Below are positions 44,037 through 53,825 of a stretch of 64,000 nucleotides of DNA, in pieces. A program made the position numbers and the translations under genes. The notes beneath the pieces were generated by a model. That model made no database searches, was not told where the DNA came from, and worked only from the letters and a program-made list of their open reading frames with translations. Numbering within the stretch: position 1 is the stretch's first letter; every line of letters begins with the position of its first letter. Location: NCBI GenBank assembly GCA_943333275.1, contig CALQSQ010000017.1, forward strand, positions 1 through 64,000, written 5' to 3'. This DNA is from Akkermansia muciniphila. GTDB lineage: Bacteria > Verrucomicrobiota > Verrucomicrobiia > Verrucomicrobiales > V1-33.

Positions 44037-44194
44037 AGCCGTTGGTGTCCAGCCTTGGGATAACGGTGTGGAGGAGCGGGGTGAAGAAGGTGCGCAAAAA
44101 GGGTGCGATCGGAGCGGCGGCATTCGTGTCGCTGAGTTTGGAGATGCGGAGCCTGATTTCCTGGGGAGGGAGTCGGGCTGCGCGGTTTTTCGAT

Positions 44195-44214
44195 GGGCGA
44201 CAGGAATGTCGCCC
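44195..44214. repeat. REP-like palindrome
   Basis: GGGCGACA-GGAA-TGTCGCCC perfect inverted repeat. Confidence 0.55.
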
Positions 44215-44370
44215 CTCCGGGTCTAAAGGAAAGGGGTCTGGAAAAGAATCCTTAGAGGAGTTTCCTTGTGGTAAGTGGTAAGCGCCTGTCCTTATACGCG
44301 CAGATTCCCGGAGAATTTATAGTTTCCGGCCCTTGAGAAGGCCGGTGTATCGGCGACACTGTGGCAAACA

Positions 44371-45054
44371 ATGATTTCCAAATTACCTCGATGGATCTGG
44401 GCGGGTGCGTGGGCGCTGGCGTTTGTCGCGGGCATGGTGAATGTGGTGGGGTTGCTGGGATTTGAGCACCAGGCCGTCACTCACCTCACGGGCACCACGT
44501 CGATGCTGGCGGCCGCGCTGGCGGGAATGGACGGGGCGGCGGCGCTGCATTTTGCAGCGATTCTGGGTTCCTTTGTGGCGGGGACGGTGCTGAGTGGATT
44601 TCTCATTCAGGACAGCACGCTGCAACTGGGGAGGCGCTATGGAGTGGCGTTGCTGCTTGAGGCCATGCTGCTGGCTGCGGCGGCCACGCTGCTCAAGCAT
44701 GACAACCTGCTGGGAATTCACGCGGCCTCGTGCGCCTGCGGCCTCCAGAATGCCATGGTCAGCACCTACAGTGGCACGGTGGTCCGCACCACCCACCTCT
44801 CCGGCATGTTTACCGACCTGGGCATCTTCCTGGGTCACCGGCTGCGCGGTTTACCCGTGGACCGGCGGCGGCTGCGGCTGTGTTTCCTGATCATTTCGGG
44901 ATTCCTCTGCGGCGGCATCGGCGGGGCGGTGGCGTTTCGCCGGCTCAGTTATGCCGCGCTGCACATCCCGGCAGCACTCGCCGCCATGACCGCCCTTGCC
45001 TATGCCCTCTACGGTCTCCGGGGTTATTTCAAAAAACGAACGCGCTTCTCCTGA
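44371..45054 (+). CDS. DUF1275 (YoaK-like) family membrane protein
   Basis: FVAGMVNVVGLLGF...VTHLTGTTSMLAAAL...ASCACGLQNAMVSTYSGTVVRTTHLSGMFTDLGIFLG. Confidence 0.85.
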   Translation: MISKLPRWIWAGAWALAFVAGMVNVVGLLGFEHQAVTHLTGTTSMLAAALAGMDGAAALHFAAILGSFVAGTVLSGFLIQDSTLQLGRRYGVALLLEAMLLAAAATLLKHDNLLGIHAASCACGLQNAMVSTYSGTVVRTTHLSGMFTDLGIFLGHRLRGLPVDRRRLRLCFLIISGFLCGGIGGAVAFRRLSYAALHIPAALAAMTALAYALYGLRGYFKKRTRFS

Positions 45055-45434
45055 TGTCCGAAAAAATGCCATGGCTGCGTCGCGCCACATGGGCGCTATG
45101 CGGATTTCCGGTGCTGGTCCTAGCCTCGTACTATGCCACGTGGGGTGCGGGGCGGCTGGCATTGGGACACTGGCCCAGGCCGAGCGTGGATGACCCAAAG
45201 GGCATTGAGGGAGGGCTGATGTGGCTGTACGATTTCACCATGGGATTATTGATGGTCGGAATCCCGGTGTTCTGGCTGGCACTGCCGGTCCTGGCGCTGG
45301 TCTGCCTTTACAAGAGACCTGAGGGCTGGTTGGATCGCTTGCTGGAGATGGCATTAGCGCTGGCGTTTTTCTTTGTCCTCTTCATTTTCACAGCCTGGGA
45401 TCCCCACTCCGTGATAGAATGGTTTGCCGATTGA
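45054..45434 (+). CDS. hypothetical membrane protein
   Basis: Start overlaps upstream stop (TGATG); MSEKMPWLRRATWALCGFPVLVLASYY... with several TMs. Confidence 0.6.
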   Translation: MSEKMPWLRRATWALCGFPVLVLASYYATWGAGRLALGHWPRPSVDDPKGIEGGLMWLYDFTMGLLMVGIPVFWLALPVLALVCLYKRPEGWLDRLLEMALALAFFFVLFIFTAWDPHSVIEWFAD

Positions 45435-45456
45435 TCCCTGTCTCCCCGTTTCCTCC

Positions 45457-46506
45457 ATGCGCCGTTTGTTTCTCTGCCTGCCGATTCTCCTCACTTCCAC
45501 GCTTGCCGATGCTCCGCCCGCGCCCGGCGGTCTGGAGGGATCGACGCCGGACCAGAAGGAGGCGGCGAAGGCGCGGATGGAGGAATACCGCCAGTCGGCG
45601 TTTGATCCCTTTGCGCGGGAGCGGGTGGTGCGGGAGGTGGTGAAACTGCCGCGTGCGGTGCAGGCGGTATTTATGACCGTGGTGGAGGAGGATTTCAAAA
45701 AGGCGCTGCAGGCTTATAAAACGGAATTTCAAAAGACGGCGGAGTCGCTGGCCAGGACCCGGGAATCCAAGGCGGTGAAGGACGAAATCAAACGCCTGCG
45801 AGCCTCCGTGCTGGCGCTGCAAGCCAAGGGAGGCGGACTGAGCAAGGAGGAGATCACCAGCATCGGCGACCCCGCACTGGCGCGGCTGAAGGAGTTGCAG
45901 ACGTTCGACCGCGCGGTGGTGATCAGGAGCAACTCCGGGCTGGACATCCCGCGGGAGCGACTGCTGGCGCTGGTGAAGAGCCGTCAGGAATTACGCAAGG
46001 CGATGGCTCTGACGGATGCGAAGGATTATGCGCCGGAAAAACTGGTGGAGGAGGAAAAGAACCTGACCGTGAGCCAGGGGCCGTTTGATCGCGATGCCGT
46101 AAAGATCATGGAGGCCAACAAGAAACTGCAAACCTCCGTGCCTGCGGACGAGGCGCAGGGTGTGCTGGTGACTAATGAACTACGCGCCACGCTGGGCCTG
46201 ACGGCGCTGACGATCGATCCCAAGCTCTGCAATGCCGCGCGCGGACATTCCAAGGACATGGTGGAGAAGGGATTCTTCGCGCACGCGTCGCCCGTGCCCG
46301 GCAAGAAGTCGCCATGGGATCGCGCGAAGCTGGCGGGCACGAGTGCGAGTGCAGAAAACATTTACGCCGGAAGTTCCAAGCCGGAGGATGCGGTGATGGC
46401 CTGGTGGCACAGTCCGGGGCACTTCGTGAACATGCTCAACCCCGGCCACAAACGCATGGGCATGGGCCGCCATGCAGGCGACTGGACGCAAATGTTCGGC
46501 GGATGA
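45457..46506 (+). CDS. secreted CAP domain protein
   Basis: LVTNELRATLGLTALTIDPKLCNAARGHSKDMVEKGFFAHASPVPGK...AENIYAG...WWHSPGHFVNMLNPGHKRMGMG. Confidence 0.88.
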   Translation: MRRLFLCLPILLTSTLADAPPAPGGLEGSTPDQKEAAKARMEEYRQSAFDPFARERVVREVVKLPRAVQAVFMTVVEEDFKKALQAYKTEFQKTAESLARTRESKAVKDEIKRLRASVLALQAKGGGLSKEEITSIGDPALARLKELQTFDRAVVIRSNSGLDIPRERLLALVKSRQELRKAMALTDAKDYAPEKLVEEEKNLTVSQGPFDRDAVKIMEANKKLQTSVPADEAQGVLVTNELRATLGLTALTIDPKLCNAARGHSKDMVEKGFFAHASPVPGKKSPWDRAKLAGTSASAENIYAGSSKPEDAVMAWWHSPGHFVNMLNPGHKRMGMGRHAGDWTQMFGG

Positions 46507-46509
46507 AGC

Positions 46510-47193
46510 TCAGGCTTTCTGCCCGATGTAAATGCTGGCAATGCCGAAGTTCAGGGGAATCGCCCTTGCCGAGTGCAGTCCATTTCGATTCAGCAATTCA
46601 CACATGGCCGGGCCGCTGGGAAATGCCTCGATGGAATTGCTGAGGTATTCGAAGGCCCCGCGCTGCCCGGTGATGAGCCCGGCAATCCTGGGCAGCATTT
46701 TGTGCAGATAAAATCGGTAGAGCGGGCGGAGGATCGGAAGCGTGGGCAGGGAGAAATCCAGCACCACAAGATGTCCGCCGGGCTTGATGACGCGCGACAT
46801 CTCGCGCACCGCCTCCGGCCAAGAGGCCATGTTCCGCAGGCCAAAGGCGACGGTGACGACATCGAACGTGGCATCGGGCATCGCCAGGTTCATCGCATCG
46901 GCGACAATCCATTCCACGCCGGGAACCTTCCGCTGGCGGGCAACCTCCAGCATGGGTTCGCAGAAATCCGCGCCGATGATTTTGGTCTGCGGATTGAGCT
47001 TCGCAATTTCCATGGCCAGATCCCCGCTGCCCGTGGCGAGATCCAGCAGACTGGCGGGTTTCATTTCGCGAACCAGCCGCGCAACCTTGCGCCGCCAGAG
47101 GATGTCAGTGCCCAGGGAAAGCACATGGTTTGTGGCTACGTAGCGACCGGAGATTTTGGCGAAGGCTTCATGGACGAAGGCGGGATCTTGCAT
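46510..47193 (-). CDS. ubiE: demethylmenaquinone methyltransferase (UbiE/MenG)
   Basis: LDLATGSGDLAMEIAKL, AFGLRNM, RVIKPGGHLVVLDFS, YEYLSNSIEAFP-like segment. Confidence 0.9.
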   Translation of the reverse strand: MQDPAFVHEAFAKISGRYVATNHVLSLGTDILWRRKVARLVREMKPASLLDLATGSGDLAMEIAKLNPQTKIIGADFCEPMLEVARQRKVPGVEWIVADAMNLAMPDATFDVVTVAFGLRNMASWPEAVREMSRVIKPGGHLVVLDFSLPTLPILRPLYRFYLHKMLPRIAGLITGQRGAFEYLSNSIEAFPSGPAMCELLNRNGLHSARAIPLNFGIASIYIGQKA

Positions 47194-47199
47194 GGGGAT

Positions 47200-47646
47200 T
47201 TAAACTTTGGTCTTTTGCAGCAGGCGGATTTCGCCAATCTGCATGGTTTTATCGACGGCCTTGCACATGTCGTAGATGGTGAGAGCGGCTACGCTGACGG
47301 CGGTGAGGGCCTCCATTTCCACGCCGGTCTGGGCGGAGGTCTTGGCCAGCGCGGTGATGCGGACACCGGACGACTCAATCGTGAAATCCACACTCACTTT
47401 GCTGAGGGCAATCTGGTGACAGAGCGGGATCAACTGCGAGGTGAGTTTCGCAGCCTGGAGGCCGGCGATTCTGGCGACGCCCAGCACTTCGCCCTTTTTC
47501 ATCTGCCCAGCTTGCAGCAGACGCAGCGTCTCCGGTTGGAGGCTGATGAAGCCTTCTGCGATCGCTTCGCGGGCCTGCACGGGCTTGTCGGAGACATCCA
47601 CCATCTGGGCGGCTCCCTCCTTGGTGATGTGGGAAAGATCATTCAT
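47200..47646 (-). CDS. moaC: cyclic pyranopterin monophosphate synthase MoaC
   Basis: [46 protein letters not shown]. Confidence 0.93.
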   Translation of the reverse strand: MNDLSHITKEGAAQMVDVSDKPVQAREAIAEGFISLQPETLRLLQAGQMKKGEVLGVARIAGLQAAKLTSQLIPLCHQIALSKVSVDFTIESSGVRITALAKTSAQTGVEMEALTAVSVAALTIYDMCKAVDKTMQIGEIRLLQKTKV

Positions 47647-48211
47647 GCGGAGCGCTGGTTTGCAGTTGGAAAAAGCGCACCCGCGCTGCGCCATACGTGC
47701 GCTCGTCCCGGCAGATCCATGGCGTCGGCACAACGGGTTCTTTGGCCTGGGACCAGCTTTCGAGGATGAACCATCCCTCCGGCGCGAGGAGTTTGGGAAG
47801 CTGGGGACTGCCGAGAATTTCCCGATTCCATGCACGGTCATCGGGGGATTTCTGATACGGGGGATCGGCGAAAATGAGATCGAAGGGGCGATGCGGGCGC
47901 GTCCACCAGCTTTCCATTTTGGCGCAGACGGTTTCCCCCCTGGGGGCAAATCTGGCCTTCAGCAAATTGGCCTCGATGATCTGAATGGCGGCCTTTTCAG
48001 AGTCCACAAAAACACAATGGGCCGCGCCGCGACTGAGGCATTCCAAGCCGTAGGCTCCACATCCTGCGAAAAGATCCGCCACCCGGGCTTCCTTCACGAG
48101 TGGACCCAGAATGGAGAACACGGCAGACCGCGTGCGATCCGTGGTGGGCCTCAACACCGTCTTGGGAACGCGCAGGGTCATGCCGCCGCTGGTGCCGGAG
48201 ATGATTCGCAT
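47639..48211 (-). CDS. rsmD: 16S rRNA (guanine966-N2)-methyltransferase RsmD
   Basis: [51 protein letters not shown]. Confidence 0.92.
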   Translation of the reverse strand: MRIISGTSGGMTLRVPKTVLRPTTDRTRSAVFSILGPLVKEARVADLFAGCGAYGLECLSRGAAHCVFVDSEKAAIQIIEANLLKARFAPRGETVCAKMESWWTRPHRPFDLIFADPPYQKSPDDRAWNREILGSPQLPKLLAPEGWFILESWSQAKEPVVPTPWICRDERTYGAARVRFFQLQTSAPHE

Positions 48212-48253
48212 GTCCCTCCTGTAAACGTGCCCGGCGGAGATTCAAGACCAACC

Positions 48254-51200
48254 TCAGGGCGCGGTGTTCTGCGAGACCGGGGTGGCCGAAGATGATACCG
48301 GGATAAGGGTCACTTCTTCGGTGGGTTGGACGGCTTCGCCCAACTGATCTTGGAAAGCCGCGTATTCGGCAGCCTGGAATAACCCCGCCTTGCGCGTCAG
48401 GTTCAGAGTGATCGAGGCAGCGCTGTCCTCGTTGCTCGCGAGACATTTCCAGGAGACATATTTTTTATCACCGCCGATTCGATCCATCGGCGCGATGTTC
48501 ATTCCCCCAATGCCGGAGAATTGGGTCTTCGCATGCAACTGCAGGAGTGCCTGGAAATGGAAGGGCGAACGCCGCATGGATCCCTCAGTATCCGAGTCCA
48601 GGAAATGCATTTCCGCGGAAATGGGCAGGTGAAGCATTAGTCCACTGCCATTGGGGGCGCAGGCATTGCGCATTTCGTATTCCAAATTGAGTAACAGCGG
48701 TTTCTCCAAGGTGGTGAGATTCTCCACCCTGGCAACCTGGACCTGGCACCGGTTGCGATCCAGGCCCAGCAGGCCTTTGATGGCGGAGGAGATATCGCGC
48801 TGATCCCGGCGAGAGTTGAGTGACTGGCGCAGTTCGCAGGCGGTGATGCCGGAAATCGTGATGGATTCCTTGATGCTCAAATGGCGGCGTTCAATAATCT
48901 GGACGGTGCGTTCCACACTGACTTTTTCAAAATCCTCCGGGAAATCGCGAATCTTCACCAATCTGGAACTCTCCGGATTGAATTCCGAGGGCTGGTCACC
49001 CAGCACCAAAGCGTATTTCCCCGCCAGCAACCACGGAGGGACTCCCGGCTGGGGAGCCATGCATTTGTTGGTGCAGTCGATGAAATCCCATTCGTCCTTT
49101 TTGGCACCGGGGACAGCGGTGATCATGTGATTGAACGCCCCAAGCGATGGCAGATCAGGCTGCACGGCGGTGGCGGCGTTGACGAGCGCGAGACGGGCGG
49201 GAACGCCCACGGAATTCAGAAGCTGGCAGAGCAGCACACTGTGGTCCTTGCAGTCACCAAAGCGGTTCTTGATGGAATCCGCCGCTGGATTGGGGATGAG
49301 CCCGCGCATTCCAAATTCAATGGCCGCATAACTGAGCAGATTGCGAACGTATTCCGAGAGCACGAGGATGCGTTCGGCATCCGTTTTGCAAGCCTTGGTT
49401 TTTTCCTTCGCGAGCCGTTTCACCGTCTCATCCGGCCGCATGCGATCCTGGATCATGCTGTAATATTCCGCACCCAGCCGCACCCAGCTTTCGGATCCAT
49501 CTCCAGTCCAAAGCACTGGAACGATTTTTTCCAGCGACGGTTGATGCGCCTCGCGGTTCAATGCCGGCAGGCTTCGCTCCAGCCAGACCATGCCCGTGGG
49601 AATGCGCGTGGGAGGCTTGCCCGCGCTGTGGCGGAAGTCCAGTTTGGCCACGGGACTGTTGAGATAAAGGATATCGAGCGCGCAGGGGGCTTCGGCTCCG
49701 AAATGGAAGGAGGAATTGATAGCGCTTGCGAGCACGCCAAGGGATTCCTCGGTGATGGTATATTCGAGCACACTGCCCACGGTGAGACCGGGCACGGGGA
49801 GATTGAGAATCCTCATGCCCGTGTGCATTCCGTCCGCGTTGTCCTCCGTGACAAAGGCCTCCTTCATGTTGGATGGGGAAACAATCTTTCCATCCGGCGT
49901 GCGCACGCGCAGTTCATTCACCTGCACGCGTTCGCCTCGCGGCCGGAAGGAAATTTTCAAAATATTAAACGCCTCCATGCCCTGATTGTTCTGGATGCGG
50001 ATGGAGTAGCGGTTGGTGGAGCGGAAGGGTTCGCCGGGATCGCAGGTGATGGAGCGGATGCGGTAGATATACTGGTAGGGATCCTCCGTGGTGGCGATGG
50101 CATCGAAATTTTCGCGCTGCAGAAATTGACGCACTTCGGGGGGCAGGGTCACCGGCGTGGTCTGCGGCCCATCCTTGTCGAGCACGGGTCCTCCTTCGTC
50201 ATTGCTCAGGGCATAGACGATCTCATCCAGATCGCGGAGACGGGGATTGTATTGGCGGGCCATCGCGAGCGTGACGGTGGCCTTGGCGGTATCGCCCATC
50301 TCCCGTTCGCAGCTGGCACGCACCAGCCAGGCGAGCCCTTCCTTGGGATCCAATTTCAGAACACTCATGGCCGCCGCGAGTCCGAGGTCGTGACACTGAT
50401 GCGTTTTGAGGAAGGTGAGGAATTCCCGGGCGAGATTGGGATTTTTCTTCATGGAAACGATCAGTCCCTCCATGATTTCGATACCGCGTGCCATCGTATC
50501 CACGCCATTGAAGAGAATATACGCCTCCCAGAGATGCCAGTGATTGCTGGGCTGCGCGAGGTTCAGCACGTCGAGCACGCGCAGGGCTTCATCATGCGCC
50601 CGGGCATCGTGGAGGGTATGCAAATACTTTTCAACGGTTTCCGCCTGAAGAAAATCCTGCCCCTCCTTGGCACGCCCCAGCGCGGTGGTGAAGAGCGTGG
50701 TGGCTGTTTCCAATCGCTGGTGCTGGGCCATGAATTGTGCAGCTCCGGCCAGGAAATCATTTCTGGGCTCCTGCTCGCGCCAGTGATTGTCCATCAACTC
50801 GGTGGCCTTTTCGGCCTGATTCACGAGGGCGAGGGTTTCGCACAAGGCCAGCAGGACCCCGCCACTGCTTCGCACGTCGTAGGCGCCCTGATAAATCTCC
50901 AGGGCCTCGGCGAGTTGATTGGCCGCACGCCGCTCCTGACCGAGGGCGAGGATGAGGTGCTCCCATAACTTGGTACAGGCGGCGGGGGTGTAGGCCGGAC
51001 TGACTCTGGATCCATCCCAGACGGGGTCAAGCCAGGAGGCTTTGTTGAGGATGGCCGTCAGCTCGGACTTGGAACGTTTTTCAGAAAACGAGCACGCGCC
51101 GAGTGCATAGAGCAAGTTGCCCCGCCGCGCCAGGCGGAAGACAAAGGGGGCGGGATTCAGATTGCTGGAGATTTGACCATCATATTCAAAGCCTGCGAAC

Positions 51201-52588
51201 GATCCGGTCTTGAAGGGACGCTCATTTTCACGATTGATGGAAACCTGGGGAAACCATGCCCCCATAATCAAATCCGCCAGGTGCGGCAGGTCCTTCATGA
51301 GTTCCGGCGGCAGTTGCACCACTGACAGGCCGGCGATGTCTCCATCCACAGTCCCATATCCGACCGACGGCGCCCCGATCCATCCCGATACCAGCATGCG
51401 TTCGCCGGCGCGTCCGAAGGCCGTGGAAATGCTGCGCTGGGAGGTCACCGAACTCATGAGGGACAAGGGTGTGGGCACATCCGGGATGATCCCCCAGCCT
51501 GGCCCCGGATTGGGAAAATCCAACCCTGTCTCCGCGCGCAGCAGGCGTGGGTCACTGCAAGTCAGGTTGTTCGTGCTGGCCAGCGGAGCATCCTTGACGA
51601 GCGGTCGAAAGTTGGCCAGCACGCCCTCCGCCAGTTCTGGAAGTGTGCCCAGAACTTCGTCGCCGCATCCCTGAAATTCGAAGGAATAGGCGATGTTGTT
51701 TTCCACCAGGTCATAGGTGCACACGGTGACGGGATTCGGCCGGAACAGGCTGGTGCTCTGCCCCGCCTCCTCCCTGGAAAAATAACATTTCCTGCCGCCA
51801 ATGGTTTTCTCCGCTCCGGAGGGCACCCCCTTGGAGTTGGGAAGCGCGGATCCGGACCGCAGATACATGCGCAGGGCCGCCCCGACCCATCCCTGGTCCT
51901 TGGAGATGCAGCCGAGAACTTTGACATTCATGACCACGCGGCACTTCGGATTCTGCTCGTTGATCAGGCTGGCCACGTAATTGTTGCCACCGGGATGCAA
52001 CTGCACCCACTGATCCTCCGGCACCTCCAGCATCATGTTCCAGGCGTCGCTGCGAATTTGCAGCATCTTTCGCAGTGGTGGCTTGGAGGAGGGGAAGAGC
52101 CCACTCACCCATTGTTGCACCGTTTCCAGACTCGGCGGTGGGGCCTTGCCAAATTGCCAGGCTGCCACCCAGGAGATTGCAACGATCGCCAATCCCAGCA
52201 ACAAACTCGGAAAGATTCCCACCAGTGAGGCGAGCGATCGACCCTTACCAGGACTGGAGGCCACGAGTTGCAGCGGGCTGGAGGTCGGCTCGGCTGGCAA
52301 AGGTGGAGGGAGTTCCACCGCAGCATCGGAAATGTTGGGTGGCTGGGGATTCCCGACAATATCCTCCTTCGGCTGCGGCGGGGCAGTTTCCAGGACAGGC
52401 TGGTGTGGGGGTGGCAGGGAAGATGGGGATGGCGATGGTGCCGAGATCATTCCACGGCAGCCCGGACACGGACCAGTGATCCCGGCCAGGGATTCAGGCA
52501 CCACCAATTCCATGCGGCAATGATCGCACGCAAAGTGAATCGCTCTCGGGACAGGGGGCGCGGCAATGGGGGACTCGTGGGATATCAC
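48254..52588 (-). CDS. large protein with N-terminal zinc ribbon, TM, TPR-like region and DUF3857/transglutaminase-like C-terminal half
   Basis: CDHCRMELVVPESLAGITGPCPGC; transglutaminase triad context NRFGDCKDHSVLL...GAFNHMIT...WDFIDCTN. Confidence 0.75.
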   Translation of the reverse strand: MISHESPIAAPPVPRAIHFACDHCRMELVVPESLAGITGPCPGCRGMISAPSPSPSSLPPPHQPVLETAPPQPKEDIVGNPQPPNISDAAVELPPPLPAEPTSSPLQLVASSPGKGRSLASLVGIFPSLLLGLAIVAISWVAAWQFGKAPPPSLETVQQWVSGLFPSSKPPLRKMLQIRSDAWNMMLEVPEDQWVQLHPGGNNYVASLINEQNPKCRVVMNVKVLGCISKDQGWVGAALRMYLRSGSALPNSKGVPSGAEKTIGGRKCYFSREEAGQSTSLFRPNPVTVCTYDLVENNIAYSFEFQGCGDEVLGTLPELAEGVLANFRPLVKDAPLASTNNLTCSDPRLLRAETGLDFPNPGPGWGIIPDVPTPLSLMSSVTSQRSISTAFGRAGERMLVSGWIGAPSVGYGTVDGDIAGLSVVQLPPELMKDLPHLADLIMGAWFPQVSINRENERPFKTGSFAGFEYDGQISSNLNPAPFVFRLARRGNLLYALGACSFSEKRSKSELTAILNKASWLDPVWDGSRVSPAYTPAACTKLWEHLILALGQERRAANQLAEALEIYQGAYDVRSSGGVLLALCETLALVNQAEKATELMDNHWREQEPRNDFLAGAAQFMAQHQRLETATTLFTTALGRAKEGQDFLQAETVEKYLHTLHDARAHDEALRVLDVLNLAQPSNHWHLWEAYILFNGVDTMARGIEIMEGLIVSMKKNPNLAREFLTFLKTHQCHDLGLAAAMSVLKLDPKEGLAWLVRASCEREMGDTAKATVTLAMARQYNPRLRDLDEIVYALSNDEGGPVLDKDGPQTTPVTLPPEVRQFLQRENFDAIATTEDPYQYIYRIRSITCDPGEPFRSTNRYSIRIQNNQGMEAFNILKISFRPRGERVQVNELRVRTPDGKIVSPSNMKEAFVTEDNADGMHTGMRILNLPVPGLTVGSVLEYTITEESLGVLASAINSSFHFGAEAPCALDILYLNSPVAKLDFRHSAGKPPTRIPTGMVWLERSLPALNREAHQPSLEKIVPVLWTGDGSESWVRLGAEYYSMIQDRMRPDETVKRLAKEKTKACKTDAERILVLSEYVRNLLSYAAIEFGMRGLIPNPAADSIKNRFGDCKDHSVLLCQLLNSVGVPARLALVNAATAVQPDLPSLGAFNHMITAVPGAKKDEWDFIDCTNKCMAPQPGVPPWLLAGKYALVLGDQPSEFNPESSRLVKIRDFPEDFEKVSVERTVQIIERRHLSIKESITISGITACELRQSLNSRRDQRDISSAIKGLLGLDRNRCQVQVARVENLTTLEKPLLLNLEYEMRNACAPNGSGLMLHLPISAEMHFLDSDTEGSMRRSPFHFQALLQLHAKTQFSGIGGMNIAPMDRIGGDKKYVSWKCLASNEDSAASITLNLTRKAGLFQAAEYAAFQDQLGEAVQPTEEVTLIPVSSSATPVSQNTAP

Positions 52589-52775
52589 TTGAAAATTAGG
52601 ATTATTTCTAAATTACGTTAAAATAATAATAATTTCAATATTTTTCGTAATTTTACCTGAACGATGTGCTTTTGGCCAAGCTTTCGTCAAGATTTGACTC
52701 CTGAAATTAGTCCGAACCACAAATCCGACCTCCTCCGTGGCTTTTCTTCCTACCCGGACCTCGGCATCGTTTCGA

Positions 52776-53192
52776 TCAACGGTGGGATCGGCTGACCTCT
52801 TTGATCAGCCGGTCGAGAACTCCATTCACGAACCGGCCGGAATCCTCCCCGCCAAAACGCTTCGCGATTTCGATGGCCTCATTCATGCTGACAACGGGAG
52901 GAACCTTGGTGTCATGAAACATTTCAAATAGCGCCACGCGCAGGATGTTGCGATCGACGGCGGAGAGGCGATCGAAGGAAAAATTCTCCAGACAGGCGGT
53001 CAGCCGCTGGTCGATCTCGGTCAAATGAGCCTTCACTCCATGATAGAGGGCAATGGCATGCTCTCGCACCAATTCGTCCGTCCGCCGCAGTTTCCAGAAC
53101 TCTTCGAGATCCTGATCGACCCCGGCAGGGAGCGTCTGCCAGCTGTAGAGAAGCTGGAGTGCGGCCTCACGCCCTTCGCGACGTTTACTCAT
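52776..53192 (-). CDS. nusB: transcription antitermination factor NusB
   Basis: RREGREAALQLLYSW...NILRVALFEM...VVSMNEAIEIAKRFGGEDSGRFVNGVLDRL. Confidence 0.92.
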   Translation of the reverse strand: MSKRREGREAALQLLYSWQTLPAGVDQDLEEFWKLRRTDELVREHAIALYHGVKAHLTEIDQRLTACLENFSFDRLSAVDRNILRVALFEMFHDTKVPPVVSMNEAIEIAKRFGGEDSGRFVNGVLDRLIKEVSRSHR

Positions 53193-53706
53193 TGTCCGAG
53201 GATTTGGCGCGACGGGAGCTTGGGTAGGCGGTGTGCAGTTTCTGGAAGAGTTCCGCCATGTTCAGAGCGGCGCGGGCGCATTCGATGCCGCGATTGAACT
53301 CGACGCCCAGGCAGCGGATGCGGGCCTGCTCCTCATTTTTCATGGAGAGCACACAGTTGATGACCGGGGTGAGATGCCGGGCGGACTGCTCCATCAATTT
53401 CTGGCTGACAGCAGTGGCGATGAGGTCCGCATGATCCGTGTCGCCCTGAATGATGACCCCCACGGCGATAACCACATCGGCACTGGTGTATTCCATGACG
53501 TATTCGGCGGTAACCGGGATTTCCCATGCGCCGGGCACGTTATAAAGGGGAACGGAGGCGGAGGGCATGATGGAGAGCAGCTCGTTCTTGAGTCCATCAA
53601 GCAGACCATTTACGAACTCTTCGTTGTAACTGCTGGCGATGATGGCAAAAGTGCGGCGCGGTCCGACGAGGCGCGGACGACGGGGCAGGGGCTGGGTGGC
53701 GGACAT
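53185..53706 (-). CDS. ribH: 6,7-dimethyl-8-ribityllumazine synthase
   Basis: FAIIASSYNEEFVNGLLDG...VPGAWEIPV...AVGVIIQGDTDHADLIA...GVEFNRGIECARAAL. Confidence 0.93.
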   Translation of the reverse strand: MSATQPLPRRPRLVGPRRTFAIIASSYNEEFVNGLLDGLKNELLSIMPSASVPLYNVPGAWEIPVTAEYVMEYTSADVVIAVGVIIQGDTDHADLIATAVSQKLMEQSARHLTPVINCVLSMKNEEQARIRCLGVEFNRGIECARAALNMAELFQKLHTAYPSSRRAKSSDNE

Positions 53707-53825
53707 GGCTTGATGAGGGGGAGGATAGTTGGGCTAAGTTAGACTCCGAACCGAGGCGTGGAGCAACATGGAAATCAGGACATTTACATATTTCCCCAGC
53801 AGTGCCGGACTTGGCCCCGCGCGGA

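Noticed and set aside
42640-44040. Transposon interpretation of the direct repeats
   Set aside because: No transposase and no terminal inverted repeats seen; repeats are direct and contain the start of a regulator gene
48881-50968. 695-aa plus-strand ORF
   Set aside because: Antisense to the DUF3857/transglutaminase gene; His/Gly-rich shadow ORF
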